Shown here: piece by piece, positions 31,732 to 44,484 of the stretch
How positions within the stretch are numbered: the stretch's first letter is position 1
Layout of the letters: each line of letters begins with the position of its first letter
Source: Diprion similis
Taxonomy: Eukaryota > Arthropoda > Insecta > Hymenoptera > Diprionidae
NCBI RefSeq assembly: GCF_021155765.1
Contig: NC_060113.1
Location: forward strand, 5,409,001 to 5,473,000
Direction: 5' to 3'
DNA: 64,000 bases
The notes under the pieces: generated by a model
Database searches by the model: none
The model's input: only the letters and a program-made list of their open reading frames with translations
Told to the model about the DNA's origin: nothing
Position numbers and translations under genes: made by a program

Positions 31732-33479
31732 ATGAATACCCACTTTAGAAATTTCTATGTTCACCGAAGAAATGATTTCTAAATTTATACAGGTTGATTA
31801 AATTCTTCTCTGTCCATTCCTGAGAATCAAGTTGGCATTTAGGCTTGAAATCTTGCCATGTTTATTTGTGTATTAATTTCTTACCCAATATTCCAACTCG
31901 GAATATTTGCCTATGTCTTACATCACATGTGAATCGGCAGGGTTTGTTAGAATAGTAATTTCAATTTACAATTAGCTAAATTCTATTTGTGTATTTTGTT
32001 ACTTGAAAATGACGAGTCTTTTACTGATGTCTTTTCAAAGCGTTCTGTGATTTAGGACTGTTTTTTCTGGCTTCAATCAGCACTTATGTATCAAAAAAAA
32101 TGTGGATGTCCTTTTTCCTAAAATCACACGATTTCGAGTATGAAAGTCACGTCAGTGTAACTCATAAAACGCCTAGCACGCGTCATAAAATTCTATAAAA
32201 TTTACGATATTTTTTCAAGTGCTGCGGTTGTAGTATTGTTATTGTATTAATTTGACAATATGATGTCTTCGGATATGAAATTGGTCGTTGATTAAACTTC
32301 TTTTTTGTTTCAATACCATTGAAATTGATTCATTTTAATCAGGTTGATATATTGATTACAAATATTGTACAGAATAATGTTTTTGGTTTTTATTGCATGT
32401 CATGTGTTTTTATTCCACTTAGTTCTGATAGTAATTTAAACCAATAATTCAGTTGAAATTTCTTTAATTTAATTTTTATAGCCTTGAAATAAATTACTGG
32501 TTATTGTTGAACATATTGCCAGAATATCCTTTGACACTATGCCATAGTAGAAATTGATAATGTACCTTCAAAAAATTACTTACTGGATAGAGGTAGATTT
32601 GAAAAACTTACCTCTTCACTAAATAAACGTCTTATCTCTTTAGGCATGGTGAAATTATTATTACCGTATTATGATCCTTGGTATATTGTACAACATAACT
32701 ATAAATCAGTTTCATCGCTATCTCAAAAAATAAGTATTCAATGGCTTTTGATAGAATCTCTTGCTATACTATATTAGGATTATGATAAAGTAGAATATAC
32801 TAAGTGATGTTTGTATCAGAAATATTTTACACTTTGGTTACGATAAGAAAAAATAAATTAGGATTGTATTTCTGCATTTGCCTCAACATGTTCAAACTTT
32901 AGGAAAATTGTATGTTGTTAGAAGACTGTTCTTAGTAACTGTAACAAAAAATTTTTTTTTTCCCTTTGGACTGTCCTTTGGAGTTATGATCAGATCTCTA
33001 CTAATCGGCGTAATTGAATCTCATGTTGAGCTCGTAACTTTGTTGTATACTTTTTGTGTTTTATTTCTGATAAAAATATTCGATGATTAAGGACACTGGT
33101 TTACCAATTTGTTACAATTTTTGTCTATTAGGATGTTCAAGTGATCATATTACATTTATATAAAATAGAATTATGCGGTGCCTCAAAAGACAATTTTTTT
33201 ACAACTTAATAATAAAGCTAATATAAATTGTCTGGGAAAAACGAATAAAGAACGATTTATTTTATATCCTAACTTCAAAAGCACCAGTAAGCGTTTCTTC
33301 GTGAAGTATTATTTGAAACCTGTATGCAGTGTTCCGCTAATTCTGATAGTTTATATCGTACAGCGAACTTCTGCAATTGATAAAGTTAATTAGCATCACT
33401 AATATTAAACAATTTTCATTCACAGTCCCAATATTTGCTTAAATCTACAACCCATAAAACCGACACAGAAATTGTTCAC
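31732..33479. other. 3' UTRs and spacer between convergent REEP and ODAD2 genes
   Basis: No coding gene is visible. The REEP 3' UTR probably occupies the left part, with AAATAAA-type signals such as the one near 32490. A minus-strand AATAAA near 33257 lies about 220 bases after the ODAD2 stop. Open frames at 32878 and 33178 have no recognisable content. Confidence 0.6.
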
Positions 33480-36466
33480 TTACATTTCCCCATAGTGGAA
33501 CTTTTCTGCTGTCAATGCTAGCTTTCTGATATTTCGTATAGTTGTAGCCGCCGCCACTTGAACCTCTGGATCTTTAGATCCGACCATACGCAAAACATGC
33601 TGCAATTTAAAACGAAGAAATCCTCATCTCACAAGTTATACTCAATGAAAAGAAATATTAGTCATCTGTTAGCCTTACCTTCACAACCCCACAAGTATGC
33701 ATTGTGATGCAATTGAGCGGTTCTTTGCTAAAGTGGCAAAATGCAATTGTGACTCCCTTGAGAACTTCTGGATTTTTGCTAGTCATATAGTTTACCAATG
33801 GAGCTACAGCATTCAAGCGACCAAACTCATAGTTATTCTTCTCCCATTCACAACAGTATGCGATGGCCAGTGCCAAATTAGCTCTCAGACTCTCATTTTC
33901 CTGCAGTGGTGATTGCAGGTAATTACAAGATCTACATTTTTTTTAAATTACATACTGAAGAATATTTGAAAATCAAGCTCCTTTGCATTGCTTACAGTGT
34001 CTACAAGATCAGCCAGCATCTTGACAACACCATGATCTGTTAATATGCCCAAGTTTTCAGGGTCTGTAGCAATTTGAGCAATAGTAGCACAAGCTGCACT
34101 CAAAACGTCCACATCCCCAGACTCCAATAGGCTGACCGTAAGCTCCAAACCACCTACAAAGGCTCGTACCATCTCAGGTGAGTCTTTGGCATATTTTATG
34201 CAAGGTACTAAAGCATAACACGAGTTCTTCTTTATGATATTGTTGGGATGTTTGAGTAGGGACCAGATCAATCGTACGCCGTCCAATGTGTGATCAGGAT
34301 CGTTTATAATGTCCATGCATTGCTCGTCCTTGGCGCATTCCTTTAGTACCAAAGGTATATTTTCCAGTAATGGCTCGTAAGTTGAGCTCAATAGCCTGAT
34401 CTAGATTAGAAACATAGAAATGTATATCACCTCATTATTTCAAGATCAATTTACTGTTCTGGTTATCATCTTTTTAGGAATTCTTACCAATTTGGGAAGG
34501 CCCCCTGATGTCCTCAGTATATCTCTGTTCTCTGGGTGCTTGCAACATTCGGATAGGGCGCCGACAACACTTGTCAAAACATCTTCATCTTCGTGTTCTT
34601 CCAACAGCGGCACAAGTGATGCAACTAAATTATTTTGATTGAATCTACTTATGTTCTCCGGACTCATGGCGCATTTCCAAATGCCCCCCGTCACTGCAGC
34701 TAGCAGGCGTTTGTTACTCCTTACATCATCGCTTTGCGCCAACTTGCACAAAGGGTCTAATCCACCAGCTTCACGCACCATGTCACGAGTCAATTTATTA
34801 TCAGCGCATTTGTGAATTGCCAATGCACAGTTTTCTTTCAATTTCACATTTTTATCTTCTATGTGACGAATAATGTCCGTTATTATGCCCATCTGTTCGA
34901 AGGCTATTCTGAATGCTTTCTGAAAAGAATTATAAAATTATATACTTATTATCTAAGCAAAATTGGATTGATAAGTATTTTTTTTAACTTGACTGATTTT
35001 TCAAACTGCAGCCTACCAAGTCGGCACACTGCTGTACAGCTCCCATTGTAGGAATAATCAATTGCGTATGGCAAGATCGCAAGAAGCGGGCCATGTGAAA
35101 AACAACCCCTTGCTTTCGTAGATCTTCTTTGATCTTCGGACTGCTGCTCAAAGAATCGAGTGCCTTGGCACATCCGATTGCTACGGCGACAAGCTCGCAC
35201 TCATCTTCTTTCAGCTCCTCGAGAGGTCTTTGCAGCACAGAATCCGGTACATCCATAATGTCTAACTAAATGAACGATCTTATGAAATGTGAGTTTTTGA
35301 GACACAGTTAGTTAAGATAATTGAACTTTAAGAAATCTTCAATCCTTCCTATACCTTCTTATATTCAACTTACAATCAAAGGTATACCCTTACGAATCCG
35401 TATTTGTTTTCTAGCTTTCCTCATCATAGCAATATTTGCCATAGTTTCCGCAGCCATCACCTGCAAATCCCTTGCTGGATGCTTCAAGATGTTTATAAGG
35501 GGGGTCACAATGTCAAGATCAATTAAAGCCTTCCTCATATCCGAACTAGTCGCTAGTTGTAACAGCACAGATAATGACCCAAGCTGACACTTGATATCGC
35601 GAGTTTCCAGAAGGTTTACCAAAACTTCCAAACCCCCCATATCATGTATGAGATGCTGTATCACCTGAAATTCCCGGACAAGTTACTTTCAAGTTTGACA
35701 TATAATCAACCAGTCATAGTTCGCAGTGCAATGTCTAATAAATAATGCCCTAGCTATACTCGCTATTCTATAGTGATCAATTGAATTAAAAAGCACCAAT
35801 TTGTACACATGGATTCCTCATCTGATTTATCGTTATTATTAATACGATACTATTGGTTCGATCTCAACTGATTTCTTATGTATGCAGCGAACCATTGAGG
35901 TGAGTTCGTGGTCCTTTAGTAGACAGAGGGAAACCATCGTGGCTGTTTGATTTCCGGCTTTCATGTACTTTATCAGCTTCTGAATGTGCCAAAACTCCGA
36001 TGGAACACCGGACTTTAGGTCATCACTTAAAAATCTCGCCTCGTTATCGCTTTCGGACTCTGGCTCGTCGTCGGAGCTTTCCGCTTCCGCGTTTTCGTCA
36101 ATGTAACGAATTCTGGGCCCAAATGGTTCGCCAGTCATCGCGGAGACGAGCGTCTTTGCTGGTGGAGTATCTAACTCCAAAGGCAATTCCGGCTCTGGCC
36201 TGAAAGATGATTATCTAATTATAAATATGGTAAGGATGGACCGTTTTTTTTATAAAAGAATGAATAATTCGTGCACAGCCACTTTTGTTGAGAAATCAAA
36301 AGAAGTCCTCGCAGCAAACTGCAGTGTAACACGACGTAATTAAGGTAAGGATAATTTTTGGACGGCTTTTATACTATGATACGGTGAATGTTACCGGTCT
36401 AATAAGTTAAAATATTTACTCGATAGGAGCTGGTGGTTCCTCATTGTCCTTCTTCTTCTTTGGCAT
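33480..36466 (-). CDS. gudu: ODAD2/ARMC4 (gudu) outer dynein arm docking complex subunit, eight exons
   Basis: Minus-strand coding exons are 36466-36420, 36199-35893, 35664-35374, 35265-35017, 34919-34488, 34400-33996, 33900-33679 and 33599-33480; they join to 690 residues. The start gives a Lys-rich MPKKKK, then an acidic stretch (ESSDDEPESESDNE) and the conserved PSEFWHIQKLIKYMKAGNQT that opens the homology to ARMC4. Armadillo repeats fill the rest: GGLEVLVNLLE, AAETMANIA, CALAIHKCADN, LAAVTGGIWKCA, VVGALSECC, DGVRLIWSLLKHP, EMVRAFVGGLEL, DHGVVKMLADL, NCITMHTCGVVK and a final VQVAAATTIRNIRKLAL. The length matches fly gudu rather than the longer vertebrate protein (about 1040). ODAD2 anchors outer dynein arms in motile cilia and sperm flagella; fly gudu is needed for spermatogenesis. 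Exon 2 ends at a weak ATG/GTTCGC donor, chosen because it aligns without gaps. Confidence 0.94.
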
Positions 36467-39400
36467 GTTGGAAAACAGCTGTTCAAGAGTTATAAACTGT
36501 TCGAATAATTATGATAAAATTTGATTACCTCAATATTTGACACTTGATATATACTTTTAAAATGGTTAAACTTCTAAAATGACAGGCAGTGCTTTGCGTT
36601 TGCGATTGAACAGTTGAATTCGTGGCGTTTAATTGTTACGTCTGAAGTCTCTACCGAGTCTATCTTTGAAATTATTGATCAAACGCGGAGAAAATATTAT
36701 ACATATAACTATGCATGTGGGTTAAAAATTGTCGATACGCGTTTCTTTCTAATCCGTATTAAAAAAAGATTTGATCAAATGGGCATGTGAAAATTTTGCA
36801 TTCAAGCAAATTCAACGGATAGTTACAACTATGTAATTGCACCTCGCTCCAACAATAAAGTGAATTCTTTTCACCCGAAAATCATAAAAATTTCGAATCG
36901 ATCAAACATATTGTTTTAAGTTTACTACAGTATCTGGGAACTTTCCACGATGCATACTTCAGGCGATCGTTTTATTTTTAGCCGTTTAATAAAACATTTT
37001 CCTCATGTTTCCATATACATATACATATACGTATCTATACAATTTAGAGATGTTGTAATTTCTGAAATGAACTGAAGAGAATTCGGAAGAAATCCTTTTT
37101 CATTCTAGATCTTACACAATTTTGAATCCCAGATATTAGGAGCTTGAAATTAATCTATAACTATATTTTTTAAATCATTTTTCTTTCTTTCTCCTACTCA
37201 ATTCATAAAGTCTGTGAGGTCGAAGCCTGATGTAGGCGTAGGTAGGTACCCTTTGGTGCACAGATGCATTGACCACCTGTTGGTGGATGTTGCGACATGA
37301 TCAACAAAGATTATACCGTGCTTGAATACTGGATACAGCAGGCGGTACAGTCACACTCAGGTAACGGTGGCGTGTACAGACTATAATTATACATTCAAAC
37401 AATGTGAAAATTTCAGGCTCAAGATCATCCAGAGAAATTTAACGATTTATGAAACAGGTGCATCTCTGACCGGTTGCAGTATGGATGGGGCATTCATTCG
37501 AACAGGTGGGGATACCGCGCACTCATTATATCCTGCAACGGGACACCTGCAAGTCTGTTTTGTTGACGTAGGAACCTCCTGACGGTATATTTGTACAGTG
37601 ATATACACCTTGTTATTTATTGACTTGTTTTGCTACAGGTATAATATAATCTGCGGAATTGAATTCTGTATATTCGACGTGAGTTCGAAGGTTTGTGTTA
37701 TTACTGCTGGTGGCTATATAAAAACAAGAAAATCTGGAGTTGTTCGGATTTTTCGAACAGTAGTATATAATAACACGAATGATATACATCACGAAATACC
37801 CAGAAAAAACCCCGAGGAAATTGAATATTTTATTTCTACACCAACCTATATACACTATTACGGGGTATGCAGGTATATTCTAAATGTATGCACTAGTGTA
37901 ATCCTAATGACACCTGTCTACAACTAGATTATCATTAGCGAAACTTGGAAGCATCGAAGGTAAAACTACCTAAATCCTTGAGACATTAAACACAAAAACA
38001 TTCGCAATCAATTTTGAAAGAGATAAGTGAATTCAATATTAACACGACGAAGATACTTTTCGAAAATTGAATAACGGGTGTGCAATATTCACCTTATAAA
38101 CATATAATGAAATGATTTCTTTTCGCAAAGCAAGAGGCAATAAAAAGTTAATATAACGCCACAGCGTCGTTTACAGTAATTAAAAACGTCACCGTCTTAA
38201 AACAGTGATTTCCTGGAAACCGTCGAATGGAATTTTTGGAAATCCCGGGTTGTACGCTAATGCACATATATGTGATAATTATAATTTTATTCAATGTAAA
38301 AACAATTGTTAGTATATATCTATACGATGCGAACGATATGCATTCCTTGGGACTATAAATTGGGATCGTATATACTGCTTCGTCAGAATCAGCTTATATG
38401 TATGTACCTGCAAGCATATAATGCTTTATTGAGATATGTAAAAATAAAAATTATTACTTAATATATTGTAAGTATACATGTTACGATTCCCTGCCAATTA
38501 ATTTGAAAATTGAAACTGACATAATTACGATCACGAACGTCATATATACAAAACGATTGATCGTTAACAAAATATACAATATATTTTGTATATATGTATC
38601 GTTTATATATTGGAAATGTCTAGGCTATGCGTAGGTAACATACCGATATCGGAATGATATTCACGGGTATAAAAAGTTGAAAACACTTTTGAGACCCATA
38701 CGTTCAGGGATAATTCTGACTGCATATTACAAATGTTCATATGTAATGGACGAATGTAATTAACTTTTAAAATTCTGAGGAAAAGTCCCCTACTTAAGGT
38801 GTTCATGTGTTAAATCATAAAATATTTTTAAAAAATTCAGCGCGTTATTTATTACATGATTTATTTGTAAATTCAATAAAATATGTAAGAAATCATTATT
38901 ACATTACGTCACGAAAGCACGAATCATCGAATATACTAGGTCAAAATTCATACAGTTCACTGTACATTTAGTTGATTATATGACTTTTGATCTAGTTTAT
39001 CTGATGATTCGTGCTTTCATAATTTATTAGGTAATTTCATATATATTTTATCAAATTTACAAAATAAATCATGTTATAAATTACACGATCAATTCATTCA
39101 AAACATTATACGATTTGACACATGAACATTTTCAATACTGATAGTGCATGCTACCTAAAAGTGAATATTTTTTCGAATTCTGTGACAGATTATCCTGATA
39201 CATCTGTATTATATATGTATAAAAATAGTGAAAATTTATTATATCGTGTCGTACAATATTATAGAAGAAATCGTGCAAGCGATCGTCCGAAACTGAGAAT
39301 TTGAAACCATGACAAAGTAACTGATATATCCCAGATTAACGCCCGAATAATGAATAACGACAACTCTGTTCTGTGGTTCTATTTTTCCAATCAAGCGGAA

Positions 39401-42304
39401 AATTCGAAAACAGTCGTATAAATATTGCTTACGACAAACTGTTCGTTCCTAATTACAAAGACTAGGTCACATTTCCCGTCTCATTTCTTTCCATAAGCTC
39501 TAAGTGTTATGAAATCTTTCATTATTTCGACGTGTTCAGCAGCTATTAATTATCCACTGCCGGTATACGCGGACTGATCAATTCCCACGGGCCTATTGTC
39601 CGTCGTATTTTTACTCCGCGTAATTATACGCATTCCGACCGAATCGATCAATCATTTGAACAGATTATTATATTTGAACGTAATTTAATTTGAAACAACT
39701 TATATAAAGCAGTTGTTATATACATGTCCCCCTGCGTGGTATAACGTCACTGAATCATATTTTTATTGTAATAGCTGCAGTGGCAAGAAAAGTATTAGGA
39801 ACATCTGAACATTTCGTAAAATATATATTACAGTAGAAAATATGTATAACGTTGTTTCTCGTTCGTGATTATAATTTGAGGCCATGAGTAGACCGCCTTG
39901 ATTTGCTCGACGTACATACATACTTAATTCTGTTCAACCCTGGAAATAAAGCAGAATAGTATTATCGTATTACTGCATGCTTGAACATTACACGTTATAA
40001 TGCGGTTGAAGCTACGTGTATGCTCGTCTAATACGAATTAATACGTGAAATAAGAATACAAAAATGGCAATGATGAATTGCCACATTTTTGCATCGCTTG
40101 CACAATTATACTTACAGCGTGTATGTAACGACCTGATCGCGTGCCTTTGTGATAAATATATATTATACATGTATGCCCATGACAATTGTTCGGCACGTGT
40201 ATATTATATAGGTATAATATTGTACTTGCGTACACGTACGTTACGTATAATAGAAATGGGCCAAGGTATTCAGCCTAATTTCTAGAACCTAACGTCTCGA
40301 AGCAGTCTTATATTCTTTTACTTTCATCTCTTACACGCATACACTTATAAACATGTAATACGATGTGTACGATGTACACCAAAACGGACCCCACGCAAAT
40401 TAATCGTCAGCTGCAGGCGAGTGTAAGACTTATGAAATGTGTCGAAAAATGTGTTTACAATCTAAAGTCCGTTGCGCTCATGTATTAATAGTCTTCGACT
40501 TTTGATTTAAATTTTTTCTATAATAATTCAGGCCCTTATAACACTGCCAATAACGTATCGTATAGCAAATTGCGATTCACTGCAATTATAATGCTCAACG
40601 CGATCGCCGATCGAATGTTTATGCATTCAATTGTATTTCAAATATAGCCGGTCAAATATATCACCGCTCTATCCACCTTCTACAGATAAATATTTAGAAC
40701 TCCTGATTCCAACCGTTTATTACGGTATCTCCGATGTGATTTACTTAAGTGAACCAATATAGCTGCACATGCTAGTTTCCAGGTATAACGCCTGCGTAAT
40801 ATTTTTCCAATATAATAATATTTACAACCGCAGTGGAATAACACACGAATGTAAATAGGTAAAAAATCAGAATTCGAATGTATATTGCCGAACGATATTT
40901 TATTACATATATAAAGTATAACAAGGTACGTAAGTACGTACATTTACACATAAATACCAGTCAGAATTACTATGAAAATGCCGATGTGCAAATAAGCAGG
41001 TAAAAAGTTTTTAGAATCGTAAATCGCATGTCAATCGTCAAAGGGTATAACAAGATATATAAAGTTTGCGGAATGCGAATAATCAAGGGGTTTCTGACAC
41101 CTGGGTGACCTGGGAAGACAACCAACCCTTGGGTGGGGTTCGTATATCGATTCCAGAAACGTGCTCGGGGGGGGGGGGGGGGGGGGGGGGGGGGAGCAGT
41201 GCGTCACGAACACACCGCTTGGTGTTATCCCCGGCTGAAGGCACAGGAAAAGGTTCGAGGCGGTGGAAACGCTCCGGCAGTCAGACGCCGCTGCACTCCG
41301 TTGTCTCAAGTCTCGCGGCAGCTAGCTGGGGGCTGACGTTGCATCGCTGCTGCGTGCATTCGTGACTATAATTAATTATACACTAACAAGCTTGAAGTTC
41401 AGTAACTCAAGGCGCTGCTTTGCGGAGCGCGGGGCATGAGCGTCATCGATAATATATATATACTGTGTTGTTGTGTTGTGATCGGTGCAATTTGACGTTT
41501 TCCCCCAGAAACGGTAATTTTTCAAACCTTTGATATTTTTCCTATTTCACTGTCGGTTAGTTATATTGTATGTACACATACCTGCTGTAGTGTATAGGTA
41601 TTCGTAATTGTTATTATTTACCGAAAGAATTAATAGGGTGGAAATGTATATACGCTTTGCCGAGTCACGTAGCGTAACGCCGCCGAATATAATATACCTA
41701 TATCGTTCCTTGATTTGGATAAATATCTTTTTTTTTATATATATCTTTACATATGTACTTGATTTCGATAGTTTCTTTTCTCATTAAATTTTACAGTTAT
41801 ACTTGTGATTTTCAACTGCATCCTCGATCAACCGTATCTACTTGCATTCATTGATTACGTTTTTTAAATAATACTTGAAGAATATTACTGCATCTCTTAT
41901 TATATATCGGATTTCAACTCGGGATGTATAGGACGGTTGTTTTTGGCATAGCTGCAGGCTGATAACTCACTCGCAGTAGGCGTACATTTTTAAACGGAAA
42001 CGGTTAATTTTATTCCCTTACTTTACATTCTTTTCTCTGAGCCCGAATTTCGGATATTTACTTATTATAGCCCGACAAAACCTCTTCGGTCTTCGGTGAT
42101 ATTATTAAAATCTAGCAATCTTGAAATCAAACCCGTATTTACCGTAAAATGTGATAAATGGCATGTATCAATAATCAAACCATTGAAAATTATGTCTGCT
42201 AGATTAATGTAGTCTCAATATATTAATTCAAAGTGTATAGAAAGACAAATTGACAAATAAAGGTGACGTTTTTAATTTGTTTTCAATTTTTTGGAAATAG
42301 GAAA
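36467..42304. other. Long intergenic stretch between ODAD2 and the Dok-like gene
   Basis: No coding gene could be supported; all open frames are short and without known domains. Most is AT-rich low-complexity DNA with TA and TATG patches. From about 41050 the composition becomes more GC-rich, with a 28-G run, and this probably marks the promoter side of the Dok-like gene. A donor-like ACG/GTAATT at 41513/41514 and an acceptor-like AATAG just before the ATG at 42305 suggest a 5' UTR intron. Confidence 0.5.
41167..41194. repeat. Poly-G tract, 28 bases
   Basis: An uninterrupted run of G in otherwise AT-rich DNA, about 320 bases before a possible non-coding first exon of the Dok-like gene. Its exact length may be an assembly or sequencing artefact. 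Confidence 0.85.
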
Positions 42305-44168
42305 ATGGCTGGCGAAGATGCGGAGATTTGTGGTTTTCTGGATGCCAAACTACCTGGCAACAGAGGAATGACCCAAAGAGTAAAAAAACGTTCTCTAGCA
42401 CCTTGGAAGGTCTGGAGACGTCATTGGTGTTCGGTGAGAAAATTGGGTCCGGGTCTTGGAATAGAAGTTAGATTAGACTGTGGTATAAGTAGCGGCGGAG
42501 CTACGGTACCTAAGGATCGTGATAACGCGATAAAAATACCAGCAGATGCCATTATCTGTCGTACAGAATCCAGGTCCAAACAATTTGCCTTTGGTATTTT
42601 TCCTCCGAGTGAAAGAAAACCTCTTCTATATCTCTGTGGAAATTCTGAAACTGAAAGTCAACGCTGGATGGCAAATTTTAGGCAGATACTTAAGCCCAGA
42701 AGACATCGTTTTATGGAAGGAATGTTCCATATTTCTATGGTCGATAATGCACATTCAAGAGGTGCAGGTCTCACAGGTATTAGAAGTTAAATAAAATTTT
42801 GAAATTTTACCTGCATTGCGAATATACAGTTTTTTCTTAGCACATTGTTCGGTATTTTCATTAATATACCAACATTTTAGTACTTGGATACTGTAAAATA
42901 CTTTGTTATTGTTATGCACAGTTGGTATTTTAACATCCTGTTAGCTGATACATTCGACTGTTAAAAGCCTCATGATTTAGTGTTATTTTTTTTTTTTTTT
43001 TTTCATCTTTAATGTTATCACTACAGCAGTGACTGCATTTCTGTTGTCTTGTGATTGCAGGGCTTCATGGCGACCTGGTAGCCAGTCGCTTGGGCGTTTT
43101 TGTCAAGGACGTCAATTCTGGAGAAATAAAAGAAAGCTTGGAATGGAAAGAGTTGAGTCAATTTCATCTCCCAGCCGCAGGTCGACCGGAAGATGTTAAA
43201 CGAATTTGTGTAATTCACACGTCTAAAGAATTTCGTGGGGGTGTTGGTGAATTGCATTTATTCTGCTTTGAAGCCGTTAGATTACTCCAGGACTTTGTAA
43301 CACAGGGAAGAGGACCAAGACACAAGCATCTAAATCAGCGGCCTTTGAGTCTTAGTGAAGGAGATTTGAGAATTTCTATTCATAATGATGGGGACTCTGG
43401 TACTTTTCCCGTATTGAAATCCAAAGTTGCATCCAGTTTGATAAGTGCTGGCTTGGGCTTGTTATTGTCGACAAGATCTGGTAGCGAGGCAAAGTTATTA
43501 GATGACATATCAGAGAACAAACTTTTGGAAAAAATATCCCGTTCAAAAATGAACATGTGCACCCGAGCTGTCGACAATGTTTATCAACCAGAACCAGCCA
43601 GTATTCCAAACATTGGATCTAGTCTAGAAGAACTAGAAGAACCTTGTCCGAGAAGAGTGTCTAACATCTCAGTTGCTTCGGGTATCTATGAAGAGATAAT
43701 GGACGAAATTGATCCATCAAGGACTATAAAAATGCCACTCAATTTGTACGAAGACCCAGAGGAACTGCTTTTTGGACCTTGCGGCCCCAGACAACCCCCT
43801 CCGCCCTTACCTCCAAGACAACGCTGTGGATCTGGATCAACTCGTAATGGAAGGTTAGTGACAACATTACCGTTTAAGGCAACGCGAATCGAAACTCTAC
43901 TAGGAAGTTGAAAAGATCAAATTTCATACGAATTTCTTTACCGTACAGCATAAGTGATGATGGTCTGGATTCGGAAGGTGGAACGAGATCAGCTACGCCA
44001 AGTACCCAAGATGATACCACACCAACGCCAACGCCAGAGGATAAGACAAATACAGGCCACACGCCGATTGATAATTCGGAATATGTTCCGATGTCTCCAC
44101 GACTAAAAGATATCGTGCAACAAGACCAAAATCCTGCTCAGGAAGACTTTTACATGATAATGCGCTGA
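42305..44168 (+). CDS. Dok: Dok/IRS-family adaptor with PH and PTB domains, three coding exons
   Basis: Coding exons are 42305-42776, 43061-43853 and 43949-44168; they join in frame to 494 residues. Residues about 5-133 look like a PH domain (ICGFLDAKLPG at the start, RRHWCSVRKLG, SETESQRWMANFRQIL at the C-terminal helix). Residues about 158-245 look like an IRS-type PTB domain (LHGDLVASRLGVFVKD, then GELHLFCFEAVRLL). The tail is rich in Tyr and Pro motifs: YEEI (Tyr367), YEDP (Tyr387), PPLPPRQR (405-412), YVPM (Tyr467) and YMIM (Tyr490). Such adaptors bind activated receptors through the PTB domain, are phosphorylated in the tail and recruit SH2 proteins. Two YxxM sites suggest PI3-kinase binding, as in IRS proteins, but the short length fits Dok better than the much longer Chico/IRS. 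The gene symbol is a best guess. The ATG at 42305 follows an acceptor-like AATAG, so the 5' UTR is probably spliced. Confidence 0.75.
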
Positions 44169-44478
44169 CACTGCTGTTCAAACAAGTATCTTGATAAATA
44201 TTACGGTAGGTAATATTGTAGGTAACAAATTAAATATGCTAGGACTAATTCTGGGCGACCGTTTACGTGAATGTGCGATAAATAAGTAAGATCTTGACCT
44301 AATATAAATCGCTCATCGAGATGTAAAGAGCAGCTCATATCATGATAGTAACTTTGAGGTGATAATTATAATAATACTAATATATCATTTGAAACAACAG
44401 AAGATCCTGGTATCTCTTCTACTTAAATGTCAATCTATTTGTTTATTATAAAATCAGCTGCACAATATGACAATGCAT

Positions 44479-44484
44479 AATAAA
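44479..44484 (+). terminator. Possible polyadenylation signal AATAAA of the Dok-like gene
   Basis: A canonical hexamer about 310 bases after the stop codon of the Dok-like gene. Other AATAAA hexamers occur nearby, so usage is uncertain. Confidence 0.4.

Noticed and set aside
41066-41365. Frames reading poly-Gly or poly-Pro around the G run
   Set aside because: They exist only because the 28-G tract has no stop codons; flanking residues show no coding character.
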